Shown: piece by piece, positions 1-14,700 of the stretch | How the letters are laid out: the number at the start of each line of letters is the position of its first letter | Numbering within the stretch: the first letter of the stretch is position 1 | From: Sarcocystis neurona | Taxonomy: Eukaryota; Apicomplexa; Conoidasida; Eucoccidiorida; Sarcocystidae | NCBI GenBank assembly: GCA_000727475.1 | Contig: KL647312.1 | Coordinates: 1,116,001-1,180,000 of the forward strand | DNA: 64,000 nucleotides | Direction: 5' to 3' | Program-made: the position numbers and the translations under genes | Notes under the pieces: generated by a model | Database searches by the model: none | Told to the model about the DNA's origin: nothing | Seen by the model: only the letters and a program-made list of their open reading frames with translations

Positions 1-3000
1 ATCCTTCAAATGGGGAAACGCGACTTACATTTTCCTTCGTTTGGTGCAGTGGGAACCAGTGTTTTGTGCCCGTCCCCAACGTAAAAACGAGGAAGAGCTT
101 CTCTGTGGATGCGGCAAGAGAAGCAAACGGCCTTTGTCTTTGTTCTCGTCCTTTCTTCCCTAGCCTGCGTTCGAATCGGGAGAAGCTCTTTATCTCTGTC
201 TTTCATTGTTCTGAAAGGAGAGGCCCTCGCGGTTTCTGTTTCGTGATACAGAAGGACTGATACATTATGTTGTTTGCATCCGCTTCTGCTTTCAAGAAGA
301 GGAAAGTAGGATGGAAACGTGCCAATAAATGCGACTTGGAAGAAGAGACGAACGGAAAGGAGAACGGCGAAGAGAAGGGAAGGGCCAGGAGGGAGAAGGG
401 AGTGAATAGGGACCAAGGAAAAGCAGAAACGTCGGTAGTTCACACGAGAGTAAAGGGCAATTCCAGGAGACAACGGCGGAGTGGAAGAAAAGGAAGAAGA
501 AACAAACAGGCATTGGGGATTGTAGAGAGATGGGAAAAAAGTATGCAGACGACCAGCGCAGTGGAATAGGAAGAACAGCAAAGTCGTCAGCTGATAAGAT
601 GGAGGATTCATAGCGAGGAATAGAAGGCTGCAAGGGAAAGGCGGAGAGAAACGAAATCACAGAGTCTGGCCAGAAGTCAGAAAAAGGTCAACTGTCAGTG
701 GTAGCGAGACACAGAGAAAAAGAAGAGTAAGGGAAAGGAGAAGGAAAAGTCCAACTGAACGGGCACAGCAGAAGGAGTTGCGTTGCCGCGTGTTTCTCGC
801 AAGGGCCAGTCTCTGCTTCGTAACTGCAGACGCTGTTCTTTGCGTCCGCATAATAAAGATCAGAAGACTACACCAAAGAGGAAGAGGACCAGGAAAAGAA
901 AAAAATATTATCCATATCTCCTCCATACATGTATTGATCTGTAGCATGCACGCGTACACATCTATATGTGTAGCTATGTAGACGGAGTCTCTACAACGCA
1001 TTATATATATATATGTATATCTATACACATTTTTATGCACACGTATACATCTATGTGTAAAGCAAACATACTTGCATTGTACGTACACCGCAGAACCAGG
1101 AAACAGGTCTACTTGTGTAAGGGTGTGTCGGTGACGCGTGGGCGCATACACAGGGGTCTGCGACTTCCCCCAACCGTGCGCCTCTTCGTACGCCACTTTT
1201 CAGTTCCAACAGTTTGCGAATACCAAGAATTCAGTTCGCCCATAAGGGGTCTGTGCAGGGTCCCCCGCGCTCGCGCACATCTCTTGTCCTCCACGTGTTT
1301 GTGGGAATATAGAGGAACGGGGGTAGGCGTGCGTTCAAGAGAGTCACTGAGGGCGTGGTGTCCTCTGTAAATGAATTCCCTGGGAAGAAGCTCTTTTGCA
1401 GCGAACAGCCCCGCAAGTGCTGCACGCGGGACCTGTGTCCGCGTCTGCATCTGTGAGGAAGCTTCACCGACGTAGCTAGCCGCCTCTTCTTACTCGCTCT
1501 CTCTAACCACAGTCGCACAGAATCGCGTCGCCCTGTGTGGCACGGACAGCACGTCCAGCTCTACCTGCGTGCATGTGTGTGAGGCACCGGCGTGTAACAG
1601 GAGCACAAGCGTCATCAGCAAAGAACGCCACAAAAAATCAGATAACAACGCGTATATGTCCATATGTATCCACACACATGTATATATTTGTATATTTGTG
1701 TACGTAGGTAGGTAGAGATTTGCGTACGTATTTGCAAAAATATGTATGTGCATGGATCCCCTCGCCCGTAGGTAGAAGTAAATCTGTCCACGCTTTTGGG
1801 GAAAGGTGTTCTGGGGCCCTACGCAGGAACATAAATTCAAATCTATATATGGAGGGAAAGATGTGCACAGTTACTTGAAGCTGTACAGAAATGCCGATCC
1901 CCCTGCATGTTTGTACTTTGCGAGAGAGACAGATTTGTCCAAACGGTTGCGTGTATACGTACACACGCGCATATGCTTATGCGTCTGTATGTGTGTATCA
2001 AGCGTGCGCATGTGTGTACTACGTACAGAGATTTAAGTACATGTAACGGTTAGACACTGAGAAGTCGCACTCCACGCAGTGAGCACGTACCCCCTCCTTT
2101 AAATGTGCGGCAGATAGACCCCCTAGCCAGCCCCACACGCGGCTACGTACGTACGCCTCTCCGTGCGCACAGCAATATACATATATATATATATATACAT
2201 ACCAAAGTATATACTGTATGCGTATACATATATACGCGCCCACGGTAGACGTGGGTTTTCCGGGTACAGTCGCATACTTAGGAAAGACTGTATATATGGC
2301 TGGATTGTGGTCCTCTTATCAGTATGCGTGCGTGTGGTATCGTTACCGAAATTCTTCCTCGTGCACACACGCCTGGCGTGGATTCTTCTCTCTGTATAGA
2401 TTCATGGCTTGTGTGCACGTGATTCGGGGCATACGCTAGTGCATGTGTCAAAAGGAATTCACTTTACGGGCGTGTGGTCTCGTGCGTACATGCGGAGAGC
2501 AAGCAAGCTGCAGCAATGGGCTCGTGAGCCTCACGCAGCAATAGCACACGAATCCATGCATGCCGACTTCACGAGTCACCGTCTACCTGCGCGACCGCCG
2601 CTGCACCACCTCTCTCCCTCCGAGCTCCTCTGGACAGAGGCACCAGCACCACGTGCGAAAAAGCAAGAGCCAGAACGGCAGCAGCAAGGCTCCGAATAGC
2701 CGCATCAGAAGCAGGGCAGCACTGCACGGCGGGCAACAGCACCAGCGATTGCCGACTTGGCCCCAGCACGAGCCACTAACGCTTAACAGCACGAGTAGCA
2801 GCAGCTATAGCAGGGGTTGCTTGGCATATAGCTTGGCGCCCTGCGTGTAAAAACTCTATACTCACGCTTAAGCTTGACGTCGCCGACACCCTCCCGCTAT
2901 CTCGCTTTGCAATGCCAGATGACGCCCGTATACGTATGTCTACATATGCGTATATATATACCTTTATATATACATAAGTGTGTTGTGTATTTTATGTGGC

Positions 3001-6000
3001 AGGTTGTAGAAAGGTCCGTATTTCTGTAGCTGGGAGTATTGGCGGAGCGCGTCCACACGAAGGCCACATGTCCACAGGTGTCTATGCTTCCTGATCTACA
3101 TACAAAGGCATCTGCAGCCCTTGGAACAATTCGTTCCGCACCGTGTATGTATCTAGGTACACGTTTATACGTTTAAGTGTAGACGGATGTGTACACGCAA
3201 GCAAATCACGTATTCAGCTCCGTCCAGACTTCAGCTGGATAAGAAATACACAAGTAGACTTGCGCTCGCGTGCTTGTGCGTACCACGACATCTAAGGCGG
3301 CAGGAAACGCCGTCCGACGGGCTCGCAGTAAGGGGGACATCCTATACTACTTTACTAAGCAAAAGCCACGCTCCTGCTGTACGAGCGCATACACATGGGG
3401 ATGCTATTTGTTGTAGTGGGCAGCAGCCTTCCTGCTGCTGCAGCCACACACGTGGGCGCCTGCTTCCGTCTTCCAACGCCACCCACATCTAGTCTTCGAA
3501 AAGAGTATCACGCACACCAGTGCTGTCTGTGCACACGCATGCAGAATGCGCACGCGCGCCGGTGCAAACGTTCGCTCTTCTATGTAGAATATACGTGACA
3601 TATATACATGTGTATACGTATGTGCGAGTATTACTACGCGCGGTCTTTTGTACCTGCAGCTGCTACGGTGTACTCGTGTGGGGACCCCCAGGTGCGCGTC
3701 CGCGTACCCGGATTAACTAGCTCTTCTGCAAGGCGGGGAAGGAAAGCTTTGCGACACTTCCGCGACGCGTACTCACGCACGAGCCGTAGCAGCTCGCGCT
3801 TCCACCGCTACCACCAGAGCGGCAGCAAACGCAGGAAGAGCAGGGAGCAAACGGCGTAGCAGACCTGCAGACCCGTGTTGCTCTCAACGGGAAAGGCTGC
3901 TACGTTTTCGCTTCAAAGAAGCATGTCATCGGCAACAACCGCCGGGACAAGAGAGTCACAGCTTCGTTTACAAACTGCAACGCCACACTGTTCTACGCAA
4001 TCACAGGGGGCAACCAAATTTCACAAGGACATCGCTGTGATACACGACGTTCGCACAAATATTCAGTATAGATGGTAAGGTAGATAAGCATCCATATATA
4101 TATACATATTACACATATATCTATATATATAAATGTATAGGTATACAACTAGAGTGAACATGTACAGGAGATGAAGGTGTAGTTAAGTAGAAGCGTGCGA
4201 ATACTTATACATACCTACAGACACTTAGAAGGATCACCAGTATGCCACGCGTACACATAAATATTATGCATGTACATATATATATATATATATCCAAACA
4301 TGCGTGAATACACATCCATGTATATATATATATATATATTGAAGCGCCAGCCGCTACGTGAGTATTCATCTTTCTACGCATACGTATTCACGAGCAAATA
4401 TAATTTTTTTCCCAAGTGTCCTTCGCTGGCCGGAGCACGGGAAATAGCACTTCCAACAGGAAACATAATATGCCTTCGCAAGGCGGCCACGTTGTTGCCT
4501 TGAACGAGTAGAATTCCTGCTGGTACGGCTGTTGCCTCGTACTGCTGTTGCTGCACTGTGTTCTGTGGCTGTCCGAGAGACCGTATCGGACGCGTCGCAC
4601 ACAAAGAGCGCTTCCTTCCTTCCAATCCGCCAGAACATGCACACGCCCAAGATATGCGTAGATCGTACATCTACATATAATCCATCGTATATAAATATGA
4701 TACATGCGGTATGTATACGTACACCACATATATACATATGTCAGTCTCATACACTACAGAATAAAACACTATGTACTATATATTACATACGGCGTGTACA
4801 CGTACTACATATATAATACTGCAGAAAAGAGATCATACACTTTATATCACACATACATATATGCGCTGTGTAAGTGCACGTTTATACGTGTGCCTTCATA
4901 TGTGGTGTATTGCCTGTCCGTGGGTGCACTAGCGGAAACGTCTGCTCCCCGTACAATTATACAATGGCACGAATCCAAACACAAATATCTATACAGAATG
5001 ACATGTATACACAAACGTCAGATAGCGACAGATGTGCAAATACCAAGTCACGCATCCGTACTGAACACCGGCAAACAGGCAGCGATGTGTGAGGACGTGG
5101 GCACACGCCTTGCAGAAGAACAAACGCTTCCACCAGATAAGGATTTATTTTCTATGGGTGCTTGTGTACCTACATACTTACATATATTTAATAGACATAT
5201 ATATATATATCACAGAGAGATACAGGCAGGTAGACACATGTAGACGGACGCGCAACTGTTATTACGAATACGTTCATATCTATACGTGTAAAGGTGTAGG
5301 TGGACAGAGAGACACAGGGACAAACGCAGGAATATACGTGTTGTTATAAGTGGCCAACATTTGTAAGGGGCCAGCGGCACGTAAGAAGAATTTCGCACAG
5401 AGTGCGGCATGTACGCTGCCTATTTTCGGCAGCGCAGACAAGACGCAGCAGGGGCAAGTAGCCGCGCACACGCATGCGTCGCACCACGACGACGAGATGC
5501 AGTAGCAGCGGCAGCAGCAACAGCGGGAGGAGAGGGAAAAGGGGGACGAAGGGCAGACCGGCAGCAACAGCGGAAACAGAGGGGGAGGAGGACAAGAATG
5601 TCGAGCAGCAGGAGCAGCCGCAACAACAATGCAGCAGCAGCAGAGAGAGAGCAGCAGCGGCAGCAGCGCGAAAGCAACAGCAGCAGCACTTACGGTTGAC
5701 GTGCGTACGGTGTAGTCAAGAAGGTAATAAATGAAGGCGAAGGCGTGTACCAGCGGCAAGCGACACGTGAAGCGTTGGTGAGTGTATCATTCCCCGTTGT
5801 AGCTATACACGGTGTCCGTACAGGCTCCCTTTCCTTCTCTCTCGCTCTCTGTCTAGATATATACATATATATATGTGTATATGTATACGTACACACGCGT
5901 GCTACTGTACACGCAGAGCAGAAGATGGATGATACCTAATATTCTGTATGTACGACTCTATGTGCATGGCACATATATGTGTACATATATATATATACAT

Positions 6001-6839
6001 ATATGTATATATACGCACAAGTACATTTGTATATATATATATATATACACATGTTGTGCACAGAGTTACCGACGCACACGTGGTAAAGGTAAGGACACGG
6101 ACTACTGTAAAGCAGAGAACGGCGGACTGATGGATAGATATACAGACAAAGAAGGAGAAGATTGTACAACGGTGCGGGCGGCGCTACTTGCGTCTGCAGC
6201 AGTCTTCTTCACTGCGGTTCATTTTTTCCTTCTCCACACTCATACGCTGTCGATCCACCGCAGCAGCAAGAGCAGCGCAGTGGAAGCACACGGAAGAGCA
6301 GGAGCAGCAGCAGAGACAGGCAGCAGAAGAGGGACGGCGAAGCCAGTAGCAGCAGGCAAAGCCGCAGCATTGCTGGAAGGCGACAGAGAGATGGTCCAGT
6401 AGCAGAAGCAGAAGCAGCAGTCGCAGCGGGACAAGCAGACACAGGAGAAAGTGTAGCAGCTGCTGCAGCAGAGCAGAAGCAGGTGCCGTCGGCAGCCCAG
6501 CAAGGCCAACATAACAGCCGGGGGAACTGCACCACGAGCGATAGCAGCCCCATGAGTGGCTACAGAAGGAAGAGCAGCAGCCCTGCAGACGCGCAGGAGG
6601 AAACAAGTGAGAGCAGCACTCGACGCAGCAGCAGTAGCAGCACTGGGAGGCACAGTAGCAGGAGCCGCAGGAGCAGAAGCAGGAGCAGCACACGCAGCAG
6701 GAGCAGCAGCGGCACGAGAAAGGCGCATCAGCGGCAGACGGCGAGGAGCCACCGCAGCATAAGACACAACAGCAGAATGAAAAGGCGCGCAGCAACAGCA
6801 GGAGAAGAGGAGGTCAAAGGCGAGTATCGAAATCCTTTC
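1..6839. other. Left flank, no gene recognised
   Basis: The first 0.9 kb is purine-rich and non-repetitive on the plus strand; 0.9-5.3 kb is dominated by (TA)n, TGTA/ACAT and similar dinucleotide-rich stretches. Open frames here are short and rich in Tyr, Ile, Thr and Val from these repeats. If the TRAPPC11-like gene ends at 6840, its 3' UTR lies here and would contain the CAG tract. Confidence 0.6.
5410..6780. repeat. CAG/GCA low-complexity tracts interrupted by TA microsatellite
   Basis: CAG/GCA units interspersed with variants fill 5410-5700 and 6250-6780, with a (TA)n and TATG-rich stretch at about 5850-6060 between them. Several frames are open in both strands but the translations are simple Ala, Gln, Ser/Arg or Cys runs, typical of non-coding trinucleotide repeat. 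Confidence 0.7.
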
Positions 6840-7368
6840 TTATTCTCCTCTCTGTGGATTAGGGAAGACAACCACATGCGTCGCATTTGCGTAGAAGAAT
6901 TGCCTGCTGCTGCTGCTGTCAGGAACGTATCCTCCTGTTCCTTCTTCTCCATTGCTGCTACCAGAAAAGGGAGAGCAAGAAGAAGAGGCGGGAGGGAGAG
7001 GCGGAGGTGGAGGAGGACGAGGAAGCGGAGGCGTAACACCACCAGCTGCTGTCGCTTCTTCTTCTGCTGCTGCTGCTCTTCCTCCTTCCCGTTTATCTTC
7101 CCCCAGCCAGTCCTGTTGCTGCTGCTGCTGCACGTGCAGCAGCCGATACAGCTGATCCGACGTCAACAGCAGCTCCGACTCTAAGTTGCCGCTTTCCTCT
7201 GCCGGGTTGCGTGTCTCTGCTGCAGGAGCAGCGGGAGGGGCAAGGGCCGCCGCCCCAGCAGCAGGGAGAGAAGCCGCCGCAGCAGCGGCAGAAACACCGG
7301 CACAAAGAGGAGGTGAAGGAAGAAGAAGAGGCGGAAACCCGGCAGCAAAGCGAGGTAGAAAAGAAGCT
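6840..7368 (-). CDS. TRAPPC11: TRAPPC11-like exon N, terminal exon with stop
   Basis: The acceptor GCTGCCGCAG leaves one base that completes the Arg codon opened by exon M; 175 further codons and a TAA (6840-6842) follow. Ala-rich and Pro-rich tracts surround SDQLYRLLHVQ and the end RQFFYANATHVVVFPNPQRG. The last part resembles the final strand of TRAPPC11 (an xFIPTSIFVKPQG-like end). Alternative acceptors in the same exon give a different phase. Confidence 0.6.
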
Positions 7369-10300
7369 CTGCGGCAGCGCAGACGAACCATGGGAATGCG
7401 AAAGGCACCTGCCCTGCACGCGCATGCACACGGAGATTACTCGAACAAAGAGACACTGAGGAGAAATTCAAGAAGCTCAAGGACTAAACATACTTGCGCC
7501 CAGGTGTAATGCGCCTCACACGTGGTACGGAATGTACACGAATAAACATATATAGGTATGTATGTTTCTATCTCTTCATCCATTTGTATGCATGTATACA
7601 TACATAGAAGCACATCCATCAATATATTTACACACATGCGTATATATAAAAGTGTATACACATATGGGTATATACGATCAGTCTCTCAGTACGTTTGTAT
7701 ACACATTCATACATACGTATACCGATATGCATCAATGTATCATATACACATCTACGTGACGCTCTTGACGCATTCATATATAATATACACGTACACATGT
7801 ATAGACGTATATACATATCATGCTTGTACTATATATATATATGGTGCTCCGTACACATTTGTACAAATGTGCATACACAAAGGCTCGTATTTGTAAATTC
7901 ACGCGTATGTGTGTATGGTGGTGTTGACTTCCCCTCCAAAGACACATCTGCAGGCACGAAGAAAATCCTCAACTCATGCAGCTCTATCTCTACGCACGTA
8001 TATATATGCGTATATATTGATATACAAAGAGATACACAGATAAGCACAAACACACGTACATCGAGCAGTGGAGACGTCTCCCTACATGTGGATATGTGCA
8101 GAGATATATGGAAGCTACACACAAACACACACGAGTTCATTATATATATACATACATATACATATACAAATGCAGGGTATACGGAGAGACCAGTGTACAA
8201 CTCTCTGTACACCCACATACACATTTATAGAGAGAGAGAGTGAGAGAGATGGATATGCAGGGAGAGAGAGACGGATATTTATATATGTATAGATATAGGT
8301 ATACATACAGACAGGTAGATGGATGGATATGTGCATGTATACACATATATATATATAGACAGATTGATAGGTGGACATATAGATAGATAGATAGATAGGC
8401 AGATTTATATGTGTATCCAGAGGTGTATGGTAATGGAAGAGAGAGAGAGACAGAGACAGACAGAGGCAGTTCTTCACTGATATGTACTGGGCTTTCTACA
8501 CATTCCTGCTACTACATACCCCAGCCGCACATGTATATATATATATATAGAGAGAGAGACAGACAGACATATAGAGAGATCAATAGAAAGATAGATAGAT
8601 GGATAGATAGGCAGGCAGGTAGGTAGACAGATAGATACATAGACAGGTAGATAGATAGGTAGACAGGTAGATGAATAGGTAGTCCACTAGACAGATAGAC
8701 AGGAGGACAGATACATAGACAGACAGAATACATAGATTGATAGACAGACAGAGAGACGGATCAATAGATAGAGATATCACTAGGCAGAGAAACAGATAGA
8801 TAGATAGAGAGACAGATACTATGTGCCCGCCGAGGTCGAGGGTGATGCGTATACGTCCAGTGGGGGAGGCGTGCTGCTGCCACGTGGGAGGAGTGATAAC
8901 AGCCAAACGCGCAGAACGGCAATCGCTGCTGACTGATCCAGAGAGCTGCTGCCACGCTGCTGCCACGTGCGACGTGCTGCGGCTTTTTTTTTTCTTCGTA
9001 GGTACCTGCGAGCAACGCAGGTCCACTGCAGTTGCAGGGAACGCCGCGGCAGCAGCAGCACGGTTGCGCGGAGGCCCCCGGCAACGAAGAAGGGGAAGTA
9101 GTCTCTCTCGGATGTTGCTGCTGCTCCTGTTGCGGCTGCTCCTCCACCTCCTGGTCCTGATCCTGTTGGGACTGCTGGAGCACGCTCGCGCGTGCTGCTG
9201 GTGCTGCTGCTGCACATCGCAGACGCCTCCGCGTCGTCCTCCTCCTCCTCCTCTTCGCCGACTCCGGGCCTCGCCGCCGCGCCGCGCTGCTTCTGCTGCT
9301 GCGGCACGAGCTGCTGCCACAGCGACTGCTGTTGCCGCTGCTGCTGTGGCTGCTGCTGAGGAGGAGGAGGCAGCTGCTGAGGAGGCTGCTGAGGAGGTTG
9401 CGGCTGCTGGTGTTGCTGCTGCAGCACAGGCGCGCGCCCACCAGCACCACCAGCTCCCCCACACCCCGCAGGCAGAAGCTCGACAATGCCTTCCTACACG
9501 AGGACACCCCATACACAAGCAGCACCAACAGCAGCAGCCACAAAGCTGCGATACGAGACATATATGTATATATATACGTGTACATATATATATATATATA
9601 TATACGTTCACATATGTCAGCCTCTCTCTCTCTGTACACATATACGTATATTTCTCTCCTGTACACAGTTTCCTCTTGCCCTCTCCCTCTCTCTGCACAT
9701 ATACATATATGTCTGTATACATTTCCCTCTTTAAATATAAATTGTATGTATGCATGCTACCTATACACATGTGCCTCTCCATAGGTATATCTCTGCATAC
9801 ATATATATGTGTATGTATAGATATGTGTATACTTCACTCTCTCGATATATATATATATATATGATATTCTCTTCGGTAATGTGTATATATATATATGTAT
9901 ATGCACACAGGTATGACCTGTCGCTTTGGAGGAATATATGTATAGTTCTGTGTGTATGGTGTATGTGCAGAATTATACGTGTACGTGGATCACACACGAA
10001 GAGGCCGCATGCAGCACGACCTCGTCCAGCTTCTGCTCTGCTGCTGCTTCTGTCCGTCCTACAGTCCCTGTCGTCCCCACGTTGCTGCTGCTAACACTTC
10101 CCCCATGTCCTGCCGCACTTTTCGTCCTTCTCCTGCTTTTCGGCTGCTGATGTTGTTTTTCTCGGCTGCTGCTGCTGTTGCTTTTCTCCAGCTCGCTTTG
10201 TTGCTGCTGCAGCAGTTCATATGCTGCTGCTTCTATCCTGTGCTGTTTCCTCTGTGCGTCAGGTGCTGCTGCCTCTGCTCTCCAACGTCTTCCTCCTGCC

Positions 10301-11673
10301 ATCCCTCGCGACTCCCCCACTCCCCCCCCTTCCTGTGGAATACAGAAGTCCACTTCTGCTGCTGCTGCTACCACCTCTGCTGCTGTTACCACATCTCCTT
10401 GCTGCTACCGCGTCTGCTGATGCTACCGTTTCTCCTGCTGCCACCGCATCTCCTTGCGGCTACCGCGTCTGCTGCTGCTACCGCGTCTGCTGCTGGTCTC
10501 CCCCGCTGCTGCTCCTTTAACTGCTGCTCGTACGAACATTTCTCTTCTGCTGCTGCTGCTGACTATCCTTGTGCAGCGAGTGTTGACTTCGCTGCTCTGC
10601 TGCGTCTGCTGCTTATTGCGAACTTGTTCCTGCTCTTCCTGTGTCTTGCGCCGCTGCTGTTCCTCCTACTGTTGGGGGTCTTCGCAGTCCTGCTGGTGGT
10701 TCTGCTCCTTGGCCTGCTGCGTACCTGAGGAAGGGCAGTGCGATTGAAAATGGTGGCTGTCAGAGAAAACGGCACTCCGACGGTCGGGCAGCAGCAGTGC
10801 GACACCCGCAGCACCACGGGGTCGTCTTCTCCTCCGCACGCACGTCGCACATCCGCAAGGCGGAAAGGAAACTGCAGCCATTTCACGCAGCGGCAGTACG
10901 GAGAAGGAGAACAGCAGGGAGACTTTATCGCAACACGCAGCAGCTCCCGCACCGCATCAGTAGCAGCTGCGGCAGCAGCAGGGGCACCGCCAGCGACAGC
11001 CGCGGCGGCAGCAACAGCAGCAGCGCCAGAAAGAACACTCCCGTATGGACAGCAACAACACAACAGCAGGAGCGGAAGCAGCGCCAGAGACGTGCAGGGA
11101 GCAGGCCCACAACAAGCAGCCGCAGCAGAAGNNNNNNNNNNNNNNNNNNNNNNNNNNNNNNNNNNNNNNNNNNNNNNNNNNNNNNNNNNNNNNNNNNNNN
11201 NNNNNNNNNNNNNNNNNNNNNNNNNNNNNNNNNNNNNNNNNNNNNNNNNNNNNNNNNNNNNNNNNNNNNNNNNNNNNNNNNNNNNNNNNNNNNNNNNNNN
11301 NNNNNNNNNNNNNNNNNNNNNNNNNNNNNNNNNNNNNNNNNNNNNNNNNNNNNNNNNNNNNNNNNNNNNNNNNNNNNNNNNNNNNNNNNNNNNNNNNNNN
11401 NNNNNNNNNNNNNNNNNNNNNNNNNNNNNNNNNNNNNNNNNNNNNNNNNNNNNNNNNNNNNNNNNNNNNNNNNNNNNNNNNNNNNNNNNNNNNNNNNNNN
11501 NNNNNNNNNNNNNNNNNNNNNNNNNNNNNNNNNNNNNNNNNNNNNNNNNNNNNNNNNNNNNNNNNNNNNNNNNNNNNNNNNNNNNNNAAGCAGCAGCAGC
11601 AGGAGCAGCAGAAGAAGCAGCAGGAGCAGGAGCAGCAGCAGAAGCAGCAGGAGCAGGAGCAGCAGCAGAAGCA

Positions 11674-11704
<31 letters not shown>

Positions 11705-11706
11705 AA

Positions 11707-11739
<33 letters not shown>

Positions 11740-14700
11740 TCAGGAGCCGAAGCAGCATCAGCAGCAGAATCGGTAACAGCAGCAGAGGGGGCAGCAGCAG
11801 CAGAGGCGGTAGCAGCAGCAGAAACAGCAACCGCAGCAGCAGAAACAGCAACAGCAGCAGCAGAAACAGCAACAGCAGCAGCAGAAACAGCAACAGCAGC
11901 AGCAGAAACAGCAACAGCAGCAGCAGAAACAGCAGTAGCAGCAGTACAAACACAACAGCGAGCACCAGAAGCAAGAAGAGAAGAAGACAAGCAGACTCGG
12001 AGGGACATCCATCCACAGAAAACAGTCGTCCGAAAGTCACACACATACACACACGCATACATACATAAATAAATACATACATACATACAAATATACACAC
12101 ATACATACATATATACATACATGCATACATACATACATATATACATACATGCATACATACATACATATACATATACACACATACACATACATATATACAT
12201 ACATGCATACATACATACATATACATATACATACATACACATACACATATACATACATGCATACAAACATACACACACATACATTCACCTGCACGCATAT
12301 ATATATATATACGTCCTTCCTGTGAGGAGACAGTGGTTCAAGATTTCTCACTGCGCACGTCGTTGGACGTATAAGAGAATTTGTCTACTTCTCTCTGTTT
12401 GTCTCCGCATTTACAGGGAAACGGAGACAAATAGAATCCTTCGTGTGTGTCTCCCTCTCCGCACACACACAGAGGTTCAGCACTGCGTTGAAGGGGGACA
12501 GGAGGTATTTATCTACGAGCCTGCCGAGACCGAAAATGGAAGGTAAGAGCGGCGCTTCATGTTCCACCACGCAGAGACGGCGTTGAGTACAAACAAATAA
12601 AGAGACGAGACGCACGCTTGCGCGCGGTGCGGCGTCTCGATGGAGAGGCGGCGCGAGCGTCACTCTCAGCACGGGGGGGGGAGGGGAGGCGGAGAGCCTC
12701 GGGCTGAAACTGCTATAAAGAAAAAATGAACAGGGACTTCCAGCTGAGGCGGCGGTGCTCCAGGCATCGGGAGGACGGGCAGGGAAGAGGGGAAGGGAGA
12801 AATTGGCGTCATTTCATACTAACTAGTCGAAGAAGCGAAAAAGGGAGTCCACGGGCATCGCTGTATATCGACCTGTCAAGACACACCTACCTCCCCCTAC
12901 ACATCTCTCATCTATATATGTGCATGTGAACAAGACGCATATATATATGTGTATGTGTACATATATTTACATATGTATATATATATGTATATATATATGT
13001 AAATATATGTACATTTGTATCTGTGAACGTGTGTGTGTGTATATATGTATGTGTGTGTATGTGCGTATACGTTTCTGTGTGTGTGTGTGTGTGTGGTCGT
13101 CTGTGTGTGTGTACGTCTGGGTGTGAGAGAATATATATATGTATATATATACATATATATATATACTTCTATAGGTTTGTACAGAGAGAGACAGACGGAG
13201 AGAAAGAGAGAGAGAGCGGGATAAAAAGCGTCATACATATATATATATATATATATGTGTCAGAAGACAGCTGTGCACGTCTGGAAAAACAGAGGTGTAT
13301 ATACACGTATGTGATACGAATAGCTTGGTGATCCGATGCTCCTGTATAGTGTATATTGATGTAGATAGGATACACGCATATATATGTATATATACATACA
13401 TATATGTATATGTATACACGTGTACATACATATGTACATACAAATATATATATATATATATATACACGTGTATACATATATGCATGTATATATACATATA
13501 TATGCAGTGGTGGAGTGAGACAAACCAATTGTCGGCGTCGAAGAGGCGTCTTCTGCTGCAGGACGTCGAAGGGGTAGGGCACGACAGCATCTGCCTTAGA
13601 AAATTCCACTAGCAGCTGCAGCAACAGCAGTGCAGGGAGCCACAGCCGCACCAGCAGCAGAAACACATCAGGACCGCACCAGCGGCGGCAGCGACACAGC
13701 ATGCCAGCACCACCAGCAGCAGCTGTAACAACAGCAGCAGCAACAGCAGCTGCAATAGCAGCAGCAGCAACAGCAGCAATAGCAATAGCAGCAACAGCAG
13801 CAGCAGCAGCGGCGCGGTCGCCTGCGCTGTGACAGCAGCAGCAGAGGCGAGGGAAGCGGCAAGAGGAGGCAGACGCCGGCCATCGACAGGAACAGCAGTG
13901 TCACGAGCAGCAGCAGCAGTACTTCATCAATGGCAGCAGGAGCTGCAGGACAACTATTGACAGCAGCAGCCAGAAGAATAAGCCAAAGGCCCACGACAGC
14001 TAGTCAGGAACGGCAGCGGCGGGGAAAGCAGTCTTAGCCGCACAGAAGGCGCGCGGCGACAGCATCCGGAGCAACAGCAAGAAGCGCCACAGCACAGCGC
14101 AACAGCTGCAGCAGCAGCAAGAACAACCGGCAGCAGCACGAAGCGCCGCAACAGTAGCAGCACGAAGACTAGCAACAGCAGCAGCATGACGAGCAGCAGC
14201 AGCACCAGCGCAAAGAGCAGAAACAGCTGGTACCGCGATGCAAGGGAAGAAACGGAGAAGGAGAAGAAGCAGCAGTGGCAGCAGCTAAAGAGCACTCGCA
14301 GCGACGGCAGCAGCAACGGCAACGCAGCAGCAGCAGCAGAGACACCGCAGCAGCACCCGCGAGTGCAGCAACCACAGCGACTAAAACGAAAAGCAGCAGG
14401 AAGCCACAGCAGCACCAGCAGGGGAAGTAACAACAAGTCATCGCAGGAACATCGCAGGGGAAGTAACAACAAATCACAGCAGCAGCGCCAGCAGGGAAAG
14501 TAACAGCAAGTCACAGCAGCACCAGCAGCAGGGAAAGTAATAGCAGGTCATATCAGCAGCAGCATAGAGCGTCGCAGCGAGCCGGCAGCAGCAGGACCAT
14601 CTCAGCCGTCGTTTAGGCAGTAGAACGCCCGAACGGCGCTTCTGCCTCTTTTCTCGTATCACCTGCACCACCTCGTGTTAAGCACGGCAGCAGTGCAACA

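Noticed and set aside
960..2240. Short Tyr/Ile/Val-rich open frames in TA/GT repeats
   Set aside because: They translate microsatellites (Ile-Tyr, Thr-Tyr, Val-Cys patterns) and appear in both strands wherever such repeats occur.
8580..9782. 400-codon minus frame overlapping exon M
   Set aside because: Its ends are read from GATA and TA microsatellites, and its middle is a different frame from the one encoding AGGLRATVLLLP.
10563..12298. Long open frames on both strands across the N run
   Set aside because: They are open only because N codons are not stops and because CAG repeats lack stops in most frames. Translations are simple Leu, Ala, Ser/Arg or Gln runs. Only the 10725-10871 part is supported, by splice phase and family blocks.
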